Origin: Lysinibacillus fusiformis
GTDB taxonomy: Bacteria; Bacillota; Bacilli; Bacillales_A; Planococcaceae
Length of the DNA stretch: 64,000 nt
Assembly: GCF_007362955.1 (NCBI RefSeq)
Contig: NZ_CP041696.1
Span: 3,286,001-3,350,000, forward strand
Direction: 5' to 3'
Shown here: piece by piece, positions 1-8,857 of the stretch
Numbering within the stretch: position 1 is the first letter of the stretch
Layout: every line of letters begins with the position of its first letter
Notes under the pieces: model-generated
The model's input: only the letters and a program-made list of their open reading frames with translations
What the model was told of the DNA's origin: nothing
Databases searched by the model: none
Program-made: the position numbers and the translations under genes

Positions 1-391
1 AGGAATTTTAGGCTTTTGAAAGATTTAATTGACTGGAAATGGAGAAATTAAATTTTAACTCAAAAATTTGGTTTTACAAATCTAAATAAGCACTTTACAC
101 TATATAAATCATCTTAATGGATGAAATTATTCTAAGAAATTTGAAGAGTGTAGCTTGGTACGGTAAATACAGCATTAGGTTGAAGTCCGGCTTAATATTA
201 AAAAATTGTGAATGCCTATGTAAATTATTAAAAAGTAGAGCTTGGTCATTCCTTAATTACCTTTTGGGGAATGTTTTTTTATTTGTTCATATTTCATTCA
301 GATGAAATAACACTTACATATATTGGTTTTTTAACAGTGTATAACTAGCAAGCCTATATAGAACTTCAATCAAAATAGAGAAACGAGGTTT
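1..391. other. Leading non-coding stretch
   Basis: No convincing gene is seen. A 62-codon open frame at 117-305 has no ribosome binding site and no recognisable content. A short hairpin with a T-run lies at 247-281 and may end transcription from a gene left of the window. Confidence 0.5.
247..281 (+). terminator. Possible weak Rho-independent terminator
   Basis: CATTCC at 247-252 pairs with GGAATG at 268-273 and is followed by a run of seven T. The stem is only 6 bp, so this is tentative. Confidence 0.35.
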
Positions 392-1756
392 TTGAAAAAA
401 TTGAAAAAATATCCTATTTCCACTTACTTTTACTTCATTATTCCATCTCTTATTGGTGTCCTATTATTCATGACACCAGTCTTAACAGATGCAGGATGGA
501 AAGTACCGATTGCTATTTTAGCAAATTTACTAGCGGGAATTGTATCACCTGTCATTAGCTATTTTACTGTATCGATGTTTGCTATTTCGGCTATTGGCTC
601 AGTCATTGCTAAATTTATTCCTCGAAAAAATACCAAGGAACCTAGTATTTTAGATTCATTATTTTATGTAAATTGGTTTTGGACAATAGTTCGTCTTATC
701 GGATTAGTCTTTGCATCAATGGTTGTATTTAATTTCGGCCCGGCTGCCATTATCAATGAAAATACTGGTGGATTATTAATGGATCCCAATGATGGCTTGG
801 TAACATTCTTATTTACAATTTTCTTATTTGCTGGACTGTTATTACCATTTTTAACAAACTTCGGATTGCTTGAGTTTTTCGGTACAATGATGGTGAAAAT
901 CATGCGTCCACTTTTTAAAAGCCCTGGACGCTCATCCGTTGACGCACTTACTTCATGGGTTGGTGATGGGACAATTGGTGTTTTAATGACGAGTAAACAA
1001 TATGAGATGGGGAACTACACGAAAAAAGAGTCTGCTATTATTGCAACCAGCTTCTCTGTTGTGTCTATTACTTTCTGTATCGTCGTGTTAGAGACAGTTC
1101 ATTTGGAGCACTATTTTATCCCATATTATTTAACGGTTGTCCTTTGTGGGATTGTGCTGGCTATCATAATGCCTCGCATTTATCCGCTTGCCAACAAGGA
1201 AGACACGTATATTGACGGTACACCAGTAGATTTATCACGTGAGCAATTACCAAAAGGCTATAATTCTGTGACACATGGCTTGGAAAATGCGTTAACAGTC
1301 GCACATGCAAATCGTGATCCGCGCCAATTTTTAAAAGATGGGTTTAGAAATGTCTTGGATTTATGGATTGGCGTAGCACCCATTGTTATGGCATTTGGTA
1401 CGACTGCTTTAATGCTTGCTGAATTTACCAGTATTTTTACAGTGTTAGGGATGCCATTCGAACCTATTTTAAAAGTGCTCGGCTTACCAGAAGCGGCTGA
1501 GGCAGCACAAACAATGGTTGTTGGCTTTGCGGATATGTTCCTGCCTTCAATTTTGGGTGCAGGTATTGAAGCTGAAACAACACGCTTTGTAATTGCTGTT
1601 GTTTCTGTTTCGCAGCTAATCTATATGTCTGAAGTAGGTGGTCTTATTTTAGGTACAAAAATTCCACTGAAATTTTTTGATTTAGTTGTCCTATTCCTAT
1701 TACGTACGATCATTTCACTACCAATTGCAGCATTAGTTGCACATATACTCTTCTAA
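392..1756 (+). CDS. YjiH family nucleoside-recognition (Gate) membrane protein
   Basis: A 454-residue polytopic membrane protein of the YjiH family, whose members carry nucleoside-recognition/Gate domains and are presumed transporters of unknown substrate. The sequence shows about ten hydrophobic segments, two Gate-like halves, and a conserved middle stretch beginning VDALTSWVGDGTIGV with a following SKQYEMGNYTKKES loop. The start is uncertain: TTG at 392 lies only about 3 nt after the AGG core, while TTG at 401 has a better spacing of about 12 nt. It stands alone and is followed by a strong terminator. Family assignment is good; the substrate cannot be read from the sequence. Confidence 0.75.
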   Translation: MKKLKKYPISTYFYFIIPSLIGVLLFMTPVLTDAGWKVPIAILANLLAGIVSPVISYFTVSMFAISAIGSVIAKFIPRKNTKEPSILDSLFYVNWFWTIVRLIGLVFASMVVFNFGPAAIINENTGGLLMDPNDGLVTFLFTIFLFAGLLLPFLTNFGLLEFFGTMMVKIMRPLFKSPGRSSVDALTSWVGDGTIGVLMTSKQYEMGNYTKKESAIIATSFSVVSITFCIVVLETVHLEHYFIPYYLTVVLCGIVLAIIMPRIYPLANKEDTYIDGTPVDLSREQLPKGYNSVTHGLENALTVAHANRDPRQFLKDGFRNVLDLWIGVAPIVMAFGTTALMLAEFTSIFTVLGMPFEPILKVLGLPEAAEAAQTMVVGFADMFLPSILGAGIEAETTRFVIAVVSVSQLIYMSEVGGLILGTKIPLKFFDLVVLFLLRTIISLPIAALVAHILF

Positions 1757-1760
1757 TCAA

Positions 1761-1806
1761 AAAAGCAATTGTTTGCATCTTATGCATGTAAACAATTGCT
1801 TTTTAG
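1761..1806 (+). terminator. Rho-independent terminator of the yjiH-type gene
   Basis: A 14-bp perfect stem (1761-1774 with 1790-1803) around an inner GCAT/ATGC pairing, ending in a T-run just after the stop codon. Confidence 0.85.
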
Positions 1807-1822
1807 TGGTTATACCAATAAA

Positions 1823-1858
1823 AACAGCCAAGTGCTAAATTTAGCTGACTTGGCTGTT
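1823..1858 (-). terminator. Terminator of the leftward ABC/CPBP operon
   Basis: AACAGCCAAGT at 1823-1833 pairs perfectly with 1848-1858; the loop carries a further GCTAAATTTAGC palindrome. It sits right after the leftward stop at 1868, and read leftward it is followed by TTTT. Confidence 0.7.
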
Positions 1859-1867
1859 GTCATTTCA

Positions 1868-2575
1868 TTAGTGTATAGGTGCTTTTTTCTTTACGCGCTT
1901 CCATAGGAATATCATATAGACAACTAGTACGGAAATAATGATATATGCCGTCAACATTGAACTTTCTTCATTGCCCATAAAGTTGAAGAAATTATTGAAG
2001 CCATGAAATAGAATCGTCAGTATAATAGATTGACCATCTAGTATGAGCAAAGCGAGAACAAGACCTACCAGTAGGGCATATATAATCTGTATGATAGTAT
2101 CTTCAACTGATTGACCGCCTATTAGCTGTAAGGCATGTGTTACAGCAAAAAGTATACTAGAAATCCATACTGCGGTAAAAGTACCCTTAGCTAACAATAT
2201 TCGAAGCATGATTCCTCTGAAAACTGTTTCTTCAATAAATGCAACGACGAACATTTGCATGATAAACATTAACAGTAAATCGCTAAAGGATTGGAAATTT
2301 AAGCCCTTCGTACCGATGAAAATAATACATAAAACGAGTAAAAGTGGACTACATATGAAAATATGATCTTTGTTGATAGGGGTAAAGAAATAATTACGCC
2401 ACGTTTTTTTCGAAGCAATATATAGTAGGAGTCCCAGTGCTAATGGCATCAACAGGGAAAATTTTAAAAAAGGGCTAGAAGGTTGCATAATGGATACATA
2501 AGCACCGTTGAAAACATAGAAAAATATTAACAGTAATTCCAAGCCTATAAGTTTAAAGGTAATCTTTTTGTTCAT
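1868..2575 (-). CDS. CPBP family intramembrane glutamic endopeptidase
   Basis: A 235-residue membrane protein of the CPBP/ABI (Rce1-like) protease family. Diagnostic motifs are EETVFRG in the middle, a following histidine in FAVTHALQ, and HGFNNFFNF near the C-terminus, matching the EExxxR / H / HxxxN signature. I chose ATG at 2575 because AAAGGAA lies about 8 nt upstream; the longer frame to 2674 would run into the upstream permease gene. It is the last gene of a leftward GntR-ABC-permease-CPBP block, where such proteases are often found with peptide or antibiotic-resistance ABC systems. Its substrate is unknown. Confidence 0.8.
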   Translation of the reverse strand: MNKKITFKLIGLELLLIFFYVFNGAYVSIMQPSSPFLKFSLLMPLALGLLLYIASKKTWRNYFFTPINKDHIFICSPLLLVLCIIFIGTKGLNFQSFSDLLLMFIMQMFVVAFIEETVFRGIMLRILLAKGTFTAVWISSILFAVTHALQLIGGQSVEDTIIQIIYALLVGLVLALLILDGQSIILTILFHGFNNFFNFMGNEESSMLTAYIIISVLVVYMIFLWKRVKKKAPIH

Positions 2576-2639
2576 TTCATGGATTCCTTTCGATGCTGAA
2601 TTTCTTATATCCGTACATCTTATGGTAATATGATTAGAT

Positions 2640-3335
2640 TTAGACTGGATTCGCTGATGCCTTATACATAGCACTTGTAATTACTGTATAGAGCAGAATA
2701 CTAATACCAAGTAAACTACTTAATAGGACATAAACAGAGGCCTCTGATAGCAGATTATACAGTGGGAGGTACCATTCGAAAATTACCATAACAATCGGAA
2801 TCAATGCAAGCAAGCCAATAAAACTATAGCCACCTAGTGTGCCTAAACGGTAAAAGACAACATTTAATAAAAGTCCAGAAAGGAGAAAAAATAATAGTAA
2901 CACTGTGTCTAAAGTAATCGTTAGTAAGAATGACTGGGCATTTTCAAAAAATTGAATAGGATGAATAATGATCGTATCTTTAATATGCAATAGGTCAGAA
3001 AAGTAGGTAATCATTGTATGGGTGCAAGTAATAATGAGAGCTCCTACAATGCTCCACACGATGAAAAAAAGTCCGACATTGTATAGATATTGCCAACGGC
3101 TTAAGCCAAGCTTTAAAAAATATGGCATGGTTCTATTTAATATTTTAGCGCCCATCGTACTATAAAAAATATAGACAGGTATAGAAATCGTGATCACAAA
3201 GGAAATATATTTGCCAAAAAAGGTGTCTAAGAAAAACGACAGTAAGACAATGGAAAATAAAATACTCCAGAATATAATATTTTTCTTTTTATAGCTTTGA
3301 AATAATACATAAAAGCTACCCTTTACTGTATTCAT
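2640..3335 (-). CDS. ABC transporter permease, ABC-2-like
   Basis: A 231-residue protein with about six hydrophobic segments and no soluble domain, as expected for the membrane subunit of a YtrB-type ABC transporter. Its start overlaps the stop of the ATPase gene by 4 nt, indicating translational coupling. The sequence is not distinctive; the role is inferred mainly from the GntR-ATPase-permease arrangement, which resembles the B. subtilis ytr/yhcIJ-type exporter operons responding to envelope stress. Substrate unknown. Confidence 0.65.
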   Translation of the reverse strand: MNTVKGSFYVLFQSYKKKNIIFWSILFSIVLLSFFLDTFFGKYISFVITISIPVYIFYSTMGAKILNRTMPYFLKLGLSRWQYLYNVGLFFIVWSIVGALIITCTHTMITYFSDLLHIKDTIIIHPIQFFENAQSFLLTITLDTVLLLFFLLSGLLLNVVFYRLGTLGGYSFIGLLALIPIVMVIFEWYLPLYNLLSEASVYVLLSSLLGISILLYTVITSAMYKASANPV

Positions 3336-4198
3336 ACAATTGCCCTCGCTTTCTGCTGTTTACTTAAATACACTAACATGTCTTGTAGAGAAACACTTTC
3401 ACGTGTAATATTGTTGCCTTCTATTGAGCGTCCATTGGCATAGACTACGGCGGTCATTTCATGCATGAACGAATGCTGGTAAATAACCTCCAAACCAGCA
3501 GTTGCCTGCTCGACATCAAGAGCGCCACCTTTCACAGCGACAATATGCTGCCGCCATTCATCCGCCGTTTTTTGAAGTAGTAATTGTCCTTCGTGAAGTA
3601 TAAGGATTTCCTCAAACAACTCACTTGCTTCATCAATTAAATGCGTTGACAAGATAAATAATCTTGGATTTTCAGACTGCTGTTCAATCAATAAATCATA
3701 AAATGTATTACGTCCGGCTACATCTAGCCCGATATAGGGTTCATCAAAAATCGTGATGCCTGCATTGCTAGCAAAGCCTGTAATAATACCCAGTGCCGAG
3801 ACCAATCCCTTCGACAGACTGCGCACTTTGTCTTTCGGATTAAGCGCAAATACCTGTAGCAGCTCTAAAGCAAGATGTTCATCCCATTTTGGATAAAAGA
3901 AGCTATTGGCTTTTAAGCTTTGAGCAATGGTCATTTCCTCTTGAAAATTACCACTCTCTGCAACAAAGCAAATGTCACGTAAAATAGCTGGGGCATTAAA
4001 GACATGTTCTCCATTCACACAAACACTCCCGTTAGATGGAGCAATCAGTCCTGCTAACAGATTTAAGAAGGTCGTTTTTCCAGCACCGTTATGACCTAAG
4101 AAACCAATGATTTTCGGACCTTCAATCGTAAACGAGACATTTTTTAGTGCCTGCTTGTGCTTATACGATTTACTTACATTACTTACTTTAATCATCAT
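3332..4198 (-). CDS. ABC transporter ATP-binding protein (YtrB/YhcH type)
   Basis: A 288-residue nucleotide-binding subunit. Walker A GHNGAGKTT is at residues 35-43, a shortened signature LSKGL lies in the middle, and Walker B with the D-loop reads TIFDEPYIGLD, followed by the H-loop STHLIDEA. A C-terminal extension of about 80 residues is typical of exporter ATPases paired with YtrA-type regulators. RBS GGGG precedes the double ATG start at 4198/4195. It lies directly after the GntR gene (3-nt gap) and overlaps the permease. It probably powers an ABC-2 type export system. Confidence 0.85.
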   Translation of the reverse strand: MMIKVSNVSKSYKHKQALKNVSFTIEGPKIIGFLGHNGAGKTTFLNLLAGLIAPSNGSVCVNGEHVFNAPAILRDICFVAESGNFQEEMTIAQSLKANSFFYPKWDEHLALELLQVFALNPKDKVRSLSKGLVSALGIITGFASNAGITIFDEPYIGLDVAGRNTFYDLLIEQQSENPRLFILSTHLIDEASELFEEILILHEGQLLLQKTADEWRQHIVAVKGGALDVEQATAGLEVIYQHSFMHEMTAVVYANGRSIEGNNITRESVSLQDMLVYLSKQQKARAIV

Positions 4199-4201
4199 AA
4201 G

Positions 4202-4561
4202 TTATCCCCTTTGTAACATATTTTGTAATTCTTCATGTGAGATGCCTAATCTTGTTGCTTCTTTTTTCAGTGGTTCAATATGCTGGGCAAAAAAACTTTC
4301 TTTCCGCTCACTAACTAATATCATTCGCGCATCAGTACTGACAAACATACCGACGCCACGTTTTTTATAAATCACACCCTTATCCACTAATTCGTTCACG
4401 CCCTTTCCTGCTGTAGCTGGGTTGATTTGATATTCCTTGGCAAATTCATTTGTTGATGGAATGCGATCTTCAGGTTGTAACAGTTCATCGAGAATAGCAT
4501 CCTCAATGCGTTCACGTATTTGTTGGAAAATAGGCTTTTCATTGCTTAACGAATAGCTCAC
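4202..4561 (-). CDS. GntR family transcriptional regulator, YtrA subfamily
   Basis: A 119-residue repressor-type protein: an N-terminal winged helix (QQIRERIEDAILD...EDRIPSTNEFA) followed by a short helical C-terminus, the size and layout of the YtrA subfamily, which lacks a large effector domain. The start is GTG at 4561, behind a perfect GGAGGTG. It is the first gene of the operon and probably autoregulates through the inverted repeat overlapping its own -10 (4581-4606). Members usually respond to cell-wall antibiotics, but the signal here cannot be inferred. Confidence 0.85.
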   Translation of the reverse strand: MSYSLSNEKPIFQQIRERIEDAILDELLQPEDRIPSTNEFAKEYQINPATAGKGVNELVDKGVIYKKRGVGMFVSTDARMILVSERKESFFAQHIEPLKKEATRLGISHEELQNMLQRG

Positions 4562-4580
4562 AATCCACCTCCTAGTTCAC

Positions 4581-4606
4581 TGGTTAGTTAGTTGTGTAAC
4601 TAACCA
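4581..4606 (-). promoter_or_regulatory. GntR operator: perfect 10-bp inverted repeat
   Basis: TGGTTAGTTA (4581-4590) and TAACTAACCA (4597-4606) form a perfect inverted repeat with a 6-nt spacer. It overlaps the -10 of the leftward promoter, the expected place for autorepression by the adjacent YtrA-type regulator. Confidence 0.75.
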
Positions 4607-4631
4607 TACAACGTGATTTGGAGATTGTCAA
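4603..4631 (-). promoter_or_regulatory. SigA-type promoter of the GntR-ABC-CPBP operon
   Basis: Read leftward, TTGACA (4631-4626), a 17-nt spacer and TATGGT (4608-4603) form a near-consensus promoter 42 nt ahead of the GTG start at 4561. Confidence 0.75.
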
Positions 4632-4662
4632 TCCATTTGATGGAAAAATTTTCACTTGATGT

Positions 4663-4756
4663 AACGCACAAATAAAGTTGGAATCTGTAATTAAGGAAGG
4701 GGAGCAGGGCGAAAAATATCGGCTAGAGGCAAAGGTGATTGTTGAAGTGGGGGAAT
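4663..4756 (+). pseudogene. Short C-terminal gene remnant, unidentified
   Basis: This stretch reads as a charged, protein-like tail (ESVIKEGEQGEKYRLEAKVI at its core) ending in TGA at 4754-4756, but has no start, RBS or upstream frame. It looks like the stub of a deleted gene. I cannot name the family; it could be chance. Confidence 0.25.
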
Positions 4757-4888
4757 GATAAACTGTCTAGATTGAGCAAATTTGGTCGTCATCAACGGTC
4801 AAAAATACTTGGCGAACGAGCAAACATGCGGCTATCCGGTCAAAACCAGCAAACCCAAGTAACCCATCGTATAAACCACAACAAAATT

Positions 4889-4918
4889 AAAAGGATGAGC
4901 AGATGTCTCATCCTTTCA
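4889..4918 (-). terminator. Terminator downstream of the cydDC region
   Basis: AAAGGATGAG pairs with CTCATCCTTT around a 7-nt loop. Read leftward, the stem is followed by TTTTAATTTTG. It lies just beyond the decayed remnant after cydC and would end the leftward transcript. Confidence 0.5.
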
Positions 4919-4963
4919 ATTCATCCTCGATTATATGAAGTGCTACGACTTACAAAAGCTGTT

Positions 4964-5283
4964 TTACTTTTTCACTACTACTTGCACAACGTAGCATTTG
5001 CCAGTATGCAGTTGACCTTCATGGACCGTCCTATCTTTCTGTCAGTAATGGTTCTTCAATTAAATCAACAAGCTTCGTTTGGACATGTACATTTTGTGCT
5101 TTTGCAAATGCCTTTGGTTTATCTAGCCCTGATTGTGCATAGTCATAAGCTGTAACAATGGCATTGGCAGCTACATATACTGCTTTCCTCCTTCTCCTTC
5201 CGCATATGCTGCGATAGTAGAGCTTGTTGGAAAACGGTCAGACTGTTCTCATATAAATTCATTTGCTTTTGTTCCGTATACAT
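4964..5283 (-). pseudogene. Frameshifted remnant of an unidentified gene after cydC
   Basis: Protein-like pieces appear in successive leftward frames: a start segment MYTEQKQMNLYENS from 5283, then AIVTAYDYAQSGLDKPKAFA and HVQTKLVDLIEEPLLTER in a second frame ending in TAG, then TVHEGQLHTGKCYVVQVVVK in a third frame ending at 4964. No single frame is open, so at least two frameshifts separate the pieces. It directly follows cydC and may once have been co-transcribed with it. I do not recognise the family. Confidence 0.5.
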
Positions 5284-5296
5284 ATTCTTAAAGCGT

Positions 5297-6985
5297 TCAT
5301 TTTTTATCCCCTCGTATTTGTTGCGTAAACATCGTATAAAAAAGGCCGCGCTGTGTAAGCAATTGTTCAAATGTGCCACTTTCTGCTAGTGTGCCATTAT
5401 TCATCACGAAGATGCGGTCCATTTTTGCTAAATCTATTAGCTTATGTGTAATCAGGACAATTGTTTTATCTTTTCCTTTTGTAAGTATAGTGTTAAATAA
5501 ATGTACCTCGGTTTGGGCATCTACACTCGTGAATGGTTCATCTAACAGCCATAGGTCACTATTTTTTAATAGTACACGTGCAAAGGCAAGGCGTTGTTTT
5601 TCGCCTCCCGATAAATTGCCGCCTTTTTCATAGACAATAGCAGTTAATGATTTCGTAATAAATACTTGGTCGAGCACTTGCTGTAGTTCTTCATCTGTCG
5701 CGGTTGGTTTTGCCAGTAGTAAATTTTCTCGAAGGGTTCCAGAGAAAAAGTGATTATGCTGTAATTGAATAGTCATTTGTGCCCAAAGTTCCTGCTCATC
5801 GATAGAGCGCATCGGCTGCTCATTTATAAAAATCTCGCCACTAATCGGCTTGAGCCCATGAATAAGCAGTTGAAATAATGTCGATTTGCCAGAGCCACTT
5901 GGACCGACAATCGCTACTTTTTCACCTGCGACGATTGTACAATTGACATGTAAAACAGCAGAATGCAATGTGTTTTGATACGAATAAGATACATTTTCAC
6001 ATGTAATGTGCAATGGCTTATTGCTTACTAATGGCATACGCTCAGTAGGAGAAGCGGGTGGTGCAATCGCATCTAATCGCGCGGTCGCTTCTTGAGCATT
6101 TTTATAATGACTAGGTAGCATCGCAAGTGGGATAGCCGATTCAAACACTGTTAATGCCACTAATACTAGCATCGCAAGGTATAAACCATCTAAAGTACCG
6201 ATTGAAACGAAATAGGCCCCTACACTGACGATGAAAAACGCCGTTAATAAAGAAATGAACTGATTCCAAAAATGCATGCTTTGTTCACGATTTAGCTCTT
6301 GTTTTTTTAGTCGTGAATAATCTGTACTTATGATTTGTAACGACTGTTCCTTCGTTGCTAATTGGTAATGTAGCTGTAAATCACGGTAACCGTATAAATA
6401 TTCCGCTGCTTCATTTGTAAATGCATTTTTGACCTGCACAGCTGTATTCGATTTTTGATAAATCAAAATTGCAGGGACGACTGTACTTGTGAACATAAAG
6501 CCAATCATCAAAATCAGTGCTAGCCACGGTGAAAACCACAGTGTAAAAAGAATCGTTGCGAAAAAAACAAATAGCGCAATAAACGGTGGATAGACGACCC
6601 TTAAGAAAAAATGTTGCAATAGATCCACATCACTCGTAATTCGATTTAATAAATCGCCACTTTTGTATGCCTGTAATAAGTTTGTTTGCGGTACTAACTT
6701 TTTAAAAAAGCGCATGCGTACAGCACTCATAAAGCGAAAGGTAACACGGTGTGAAATAAAGCGTTCGGCATATTTACTAACTGATTTGACAACACCGAAA
6801 AGCTTTAAAAATGCCGTTAAAATCAAAATAATATAAAAAGGAGGCATGAGAGCCGCTTTTGAAATGAGAAAGCCACTTTGTGCAAATAATGCTACTGCTG
6901 TAAGACCGCTAATTGTACCAGTGGTCATCGCAAGTAGCACATCTTTTTTATCATGTAAAATCATCTGAATAAGTGCTTTCATCAT
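5297..6985 (-). CDS. cydC: Thiol reductant ABC exporter subunit CydC
   Basis: A 562-residue half of the heterodimeric CydDC ABC exporter, which moves glutathione/cysteine-type thiols or handles haem so that bd oxidase can be assembled. The N-terminal ~310 residues are a six-helix membrane domain; the C-terminal NBD has Walker A GPSGSGKST, signature LSGGEKQRLA and Walker B LWLLDEPF. Its start overlaps the end of cydD by 35 nt, so the two are co-translated. The same chromosomal region carries cydABS rightward at 15.4-17.8 kb. The CydC/CydD split rests on order and on general similarity. Confidence 0.88.
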   Translation of the reverse strand: MMKALIQMILHDKKDVLLAMTTGTISGLTAVALFAQSGFLISKAALMPPFYIILILTAFLKLFGVVKSVSKYAERFISHRVTFRFMSAVRMRFFKKLVPQTNLLQAYKSGDLLNRITSDVDLLQHFFLRVVYPPFIALFVFFATILFTLWFSPWLALILMIGFMFTSTVVPAILIYQKSNTAVQVKNAFTNEAAEYLYGYRDLQLHYQLATKEQSLQIISTDYSRLKKQELNREQSMHFWNQFISLLTAFFIVSVGAYFVSIGTLDGLYLAMLVLVALTVFESAIPLAMLPSHYKNAQEATARLDAIAPPASPTERMPLVSNKPLHITCENVSYSYQNTLHSAVLHVNCTIVAGEKVAIVGPSGSGKSTLFQLLIHGLKPISGEIFINEQPMRSIDEQELWAQMTIQLQHNHFFSGTLRENLLLAKPTATDEELQQVLDQVFITKSLTAIVYEKGGNLSGGEKQRLAFARVLLKNSDLWLLDEPFTSVDAQTEVHLFNTILTKGKDKTIVLITHKLIDLAKMDRIFVMNNGTLAESGTFEQLLTQRGLFYTMFTQQIRGDKK

Positions 6986-8681
6986 ACGTACCTCTTTTCT
7001 TCATATATTCGTAAAACGGGTGAGATGCTAATTGTGCATGCGTGCCGCTCACGCTAACTTGACCATTTTCAATAATATATAATGTATCAGCATGCTGAAT
7101 GCTCTCGAATCGATGTGCGACCGTAATGACGGTTGCATGTTGACGGAATGAATACATCGCTTGTGTGAGCAGTTGCTCTGTTAACACATCCAGTCCTGCA
7201 GTTGGTTCATCGAAAAATAAAATTGCTGGGTTCTTTAAAAAAGCACGAGCAATAGCGACGCGTTGTTTTTCGCCACCAGATAATCCACGTCCACCTTCAC
7301 CGATGTTTGTGTCTAATTGTTCAGACAATTTGTCCAGCCAAGATGTGAGTTGTGCTTTATGCAATGCTTCATAAATCTCCTCATCAGTAGCTGAAAGCCC
7401 CATTCGAATATTATCTCGAAGCGTACCAGCAAATACATATGGATGTTGCGAAATATAGCTCATTTGACGATACCAATCTTGCTCAGACAGTTGTATGCGC
7501 GGTTTACCATCGATTAAAACCGCACCGTTAGATAATTCCACCATACTTGACAGCATATTTAAAATCGTTGTTTTACCGTGACCAGTTGGACCGATTAAAG
7601 CAACCATTTCCCCAGGTTTTACATCAAGAGAAATTGGTCCAATGAGCGGCCCATTTTCATATTGGTACGTTGCGTTTTGTAAGGAAAGCTGTGGTTTATC
7701 GTCAATCGGCTCTTTGCCCCAATGCACGGGTGTTGCGGTTGTTTGCATAGCCTCTTCAATAACGGAAACCGCACCTAAACTTCCTCGACCTGTATGAAAA
7801 GCAGCGCCGAGTTCTTTTAAGGAATTGTAGTACTCAGGCGCTAACGTTAAAACAAAAAATGCAGGAGCAAAAGTGAGCGACTGAAAGACAATCATTTGAA
7901 AGCCAATTTCGAGCGCGACCAATCCGACCCCTAATGTTGTAATTAGTTCAATAAATAATGTGGAAACAAAAGCAATTCTTAAAACGGACAATGTACGTTC
8001 CATAAATCCTTTATTGCTTTCTGCTAGCACTGCCTCTTGCTTATCGCTTTGTCCAAAAAGACGAATCGTTTGAAGCCCTTGCAGTAAATCAAGGAATTTC
8101 CCAGAAAATCGATTCATCGCCACTAATTGTTCTTCGGATTTTGCTTTTGTTTGCATGCCGACCATGATATACGTTAACGGAATAAACGGAGCTGTAATGA
8201 GCATAATCCAGCCACTTGCCACATGTGTCATAAATACAGCAATTATCACAATGAGGGGTACGACGGTTGTTTTGATGACCTGTGGTATATATTCCCGGTA
8301 GTAACTTTCTAATTGATCTACTGTATCAATTAACAATGTCACCTTTTCACCTGTTTGTGTGGTCATTTGCGTTTCCATTGCATTTTGTGTCCAATGCTGA
8401 AGCAATGTTTGGCGAATCGAATTTTTGATACGCTCAGCCAATGTCCCGCCTATTCTATTTAGCCAAAACTGTGTAAATAAGCGTAACAGGATAGCAAGAA
8501 ATAATAATAGTAAAAAACGAAGTGTAGATGAAAAAGGACTTTGTTCTATAAATACAAGGTTGACAATTTGCACAATGCTATAGCCTTGTAAAACGATACT
8601 GCAACCTAAAAATACAGATAAAACAAAGAGGACAAGCAGCTTCCCTTTATGTGCCGCTGCCCATGTTTGTAAAGAATGCAT
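6951..8681 (-). CDS. cydD: Thiol reductant ABC exporter subunit CydD
   Basis: A 576-residue membrane-NBD half-transporter pairing with CydC for cytochrome bd assembly. The membrane domain occupies about residues 1-320; the NBD contains GPTGHGKTT (Walker A with His in place of the usual Ser/Ala), GLSGGEKQRVAIARA and FFDEPTAGLD. AAAGGAG sits 8 nt before ATG 8681. It is the first gene of the leftward cyd unit and is divergent from the sulfide:quinone oxidoreductase gene. A TAGGGG-N4-CCACTA site at 8732-8747 is placed as an activator site for its promoter. Confidence 0.88.
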   Translation of the reverse strand: MHSLQTWAAAHKGKLLVLFVLSVFLGCSIVLQGYSIVQIVNLVFIEQSPFSSTLRFLLLLFLAILLRLFTQFWLNRIGGTLAERIKNSIRQTLLQHWTQNAMETQMTTQTGEKVTLLIDTVDQLESYYREYIPQVIKTTVVPLIVIIAVFMTHVASGWIMLITAPFIPLTYIMVGMQTKAKSEEQLVAMNRFSGKFLDLLQGLQTIRLFGQSDKQEAVLAESNKGFMERTLSVLRIAFVSTLFIELITTLGVGLVALEIGFQMIVFQSLTFAPAFFVLTLAPEYYNSLKELGAAFHTGRGSLGAVSVIEEAMQTTATPVHWGKEPIDDKPQLSLQNATYQYENGPLIGPISLDVKPGEMVALIGPTGHGKTTILNMLSSMVELSNGAVLIDGKPRIQLSEQDWYRQMSYISQHPYVFAGTLRDNIRMGLSATDEEIYEALHKAQLTSWLDKLSEQLDTNIGEGGRGLSGGEKQRVAIARAFLKNPAILFFDEPTAGLDVLTEQLLTQAMYSFRQHATVITVAHRFESIQHADTLYIIENGQVSVSGTHAQLASHPFYEYMKKRGTYDESTYSDDFT

Positions 8682-8702
8682 CGTATCAGCTCCTTTCTTC
8701 TT

Positions 8703-8708
8703 ATATTA
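8703..8708 (-). promoter_or_regulatory. Candidate -10 box of cydDC
   Basis: Read leftward this is TAATAT, lying 31.5 bp from the centre of the palindrome at 8732-8747, the same geometry as at the two other palindromes. An overlapping TATATT (8713-8708) is an alternative. The predicted leader would be only about 15 nt but would still contain AAAGGAG. Confidence 0.4.
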
Positions 8709-8731
8709 ATATAGATAAATACAAATAAAAT

Positions 8732-8747
8732 TAGGGGTTTTCCACTA
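8732..8747 (-). promoter_or_regulatory. NreC-like response-regulator site, cydDC side
   Basis: TAGGGG-TTTT-CCACTA, one mismatch from the 6-4-6 palindrome seen at 8765 and 14400. Its position relative to a leftward -10 suggests it serves cydDC. Confidence 0.55.
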
Positions 8748-8764
8748 AAAAAACAAGTCTTGTT

Positions 8765-8780
8765 TAGGGGGAAACCCCTA
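8765..8780 (+). promoter_or_regulatory. NreC-like response-regulator site, sqr side
   Basis: TAGGGG-GAAA-CCCCTA, a perfect 6-4-6 palindrome centred at 8772.5. A -10-like TATGAT begins at 8804, 31.5 bp away, and there is no good -35 between, as expected for an activator-dependent promoter. Confidence 0.7.
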
Positions 8781-8857
8781 TATTTTTGAAATATAGATTT
8801 TACTATGATTAGAGTGTAAAGTTTCACAACACAAAAATGCAGAAAGAAGGAAGAAGC

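Noticed and set aside
117-305. 62-codon frame at the left edge
   Set aside because: No RBS, no recognisable content, and it overlaps a hairpin with a T-run.
4739-5155. Rightward 138-codon frame
   Set aside because: It starts inside the stop of another remnant, has no RBS and runs antisense through the decayed gene after cydC, whose leftward frames read as real protein.
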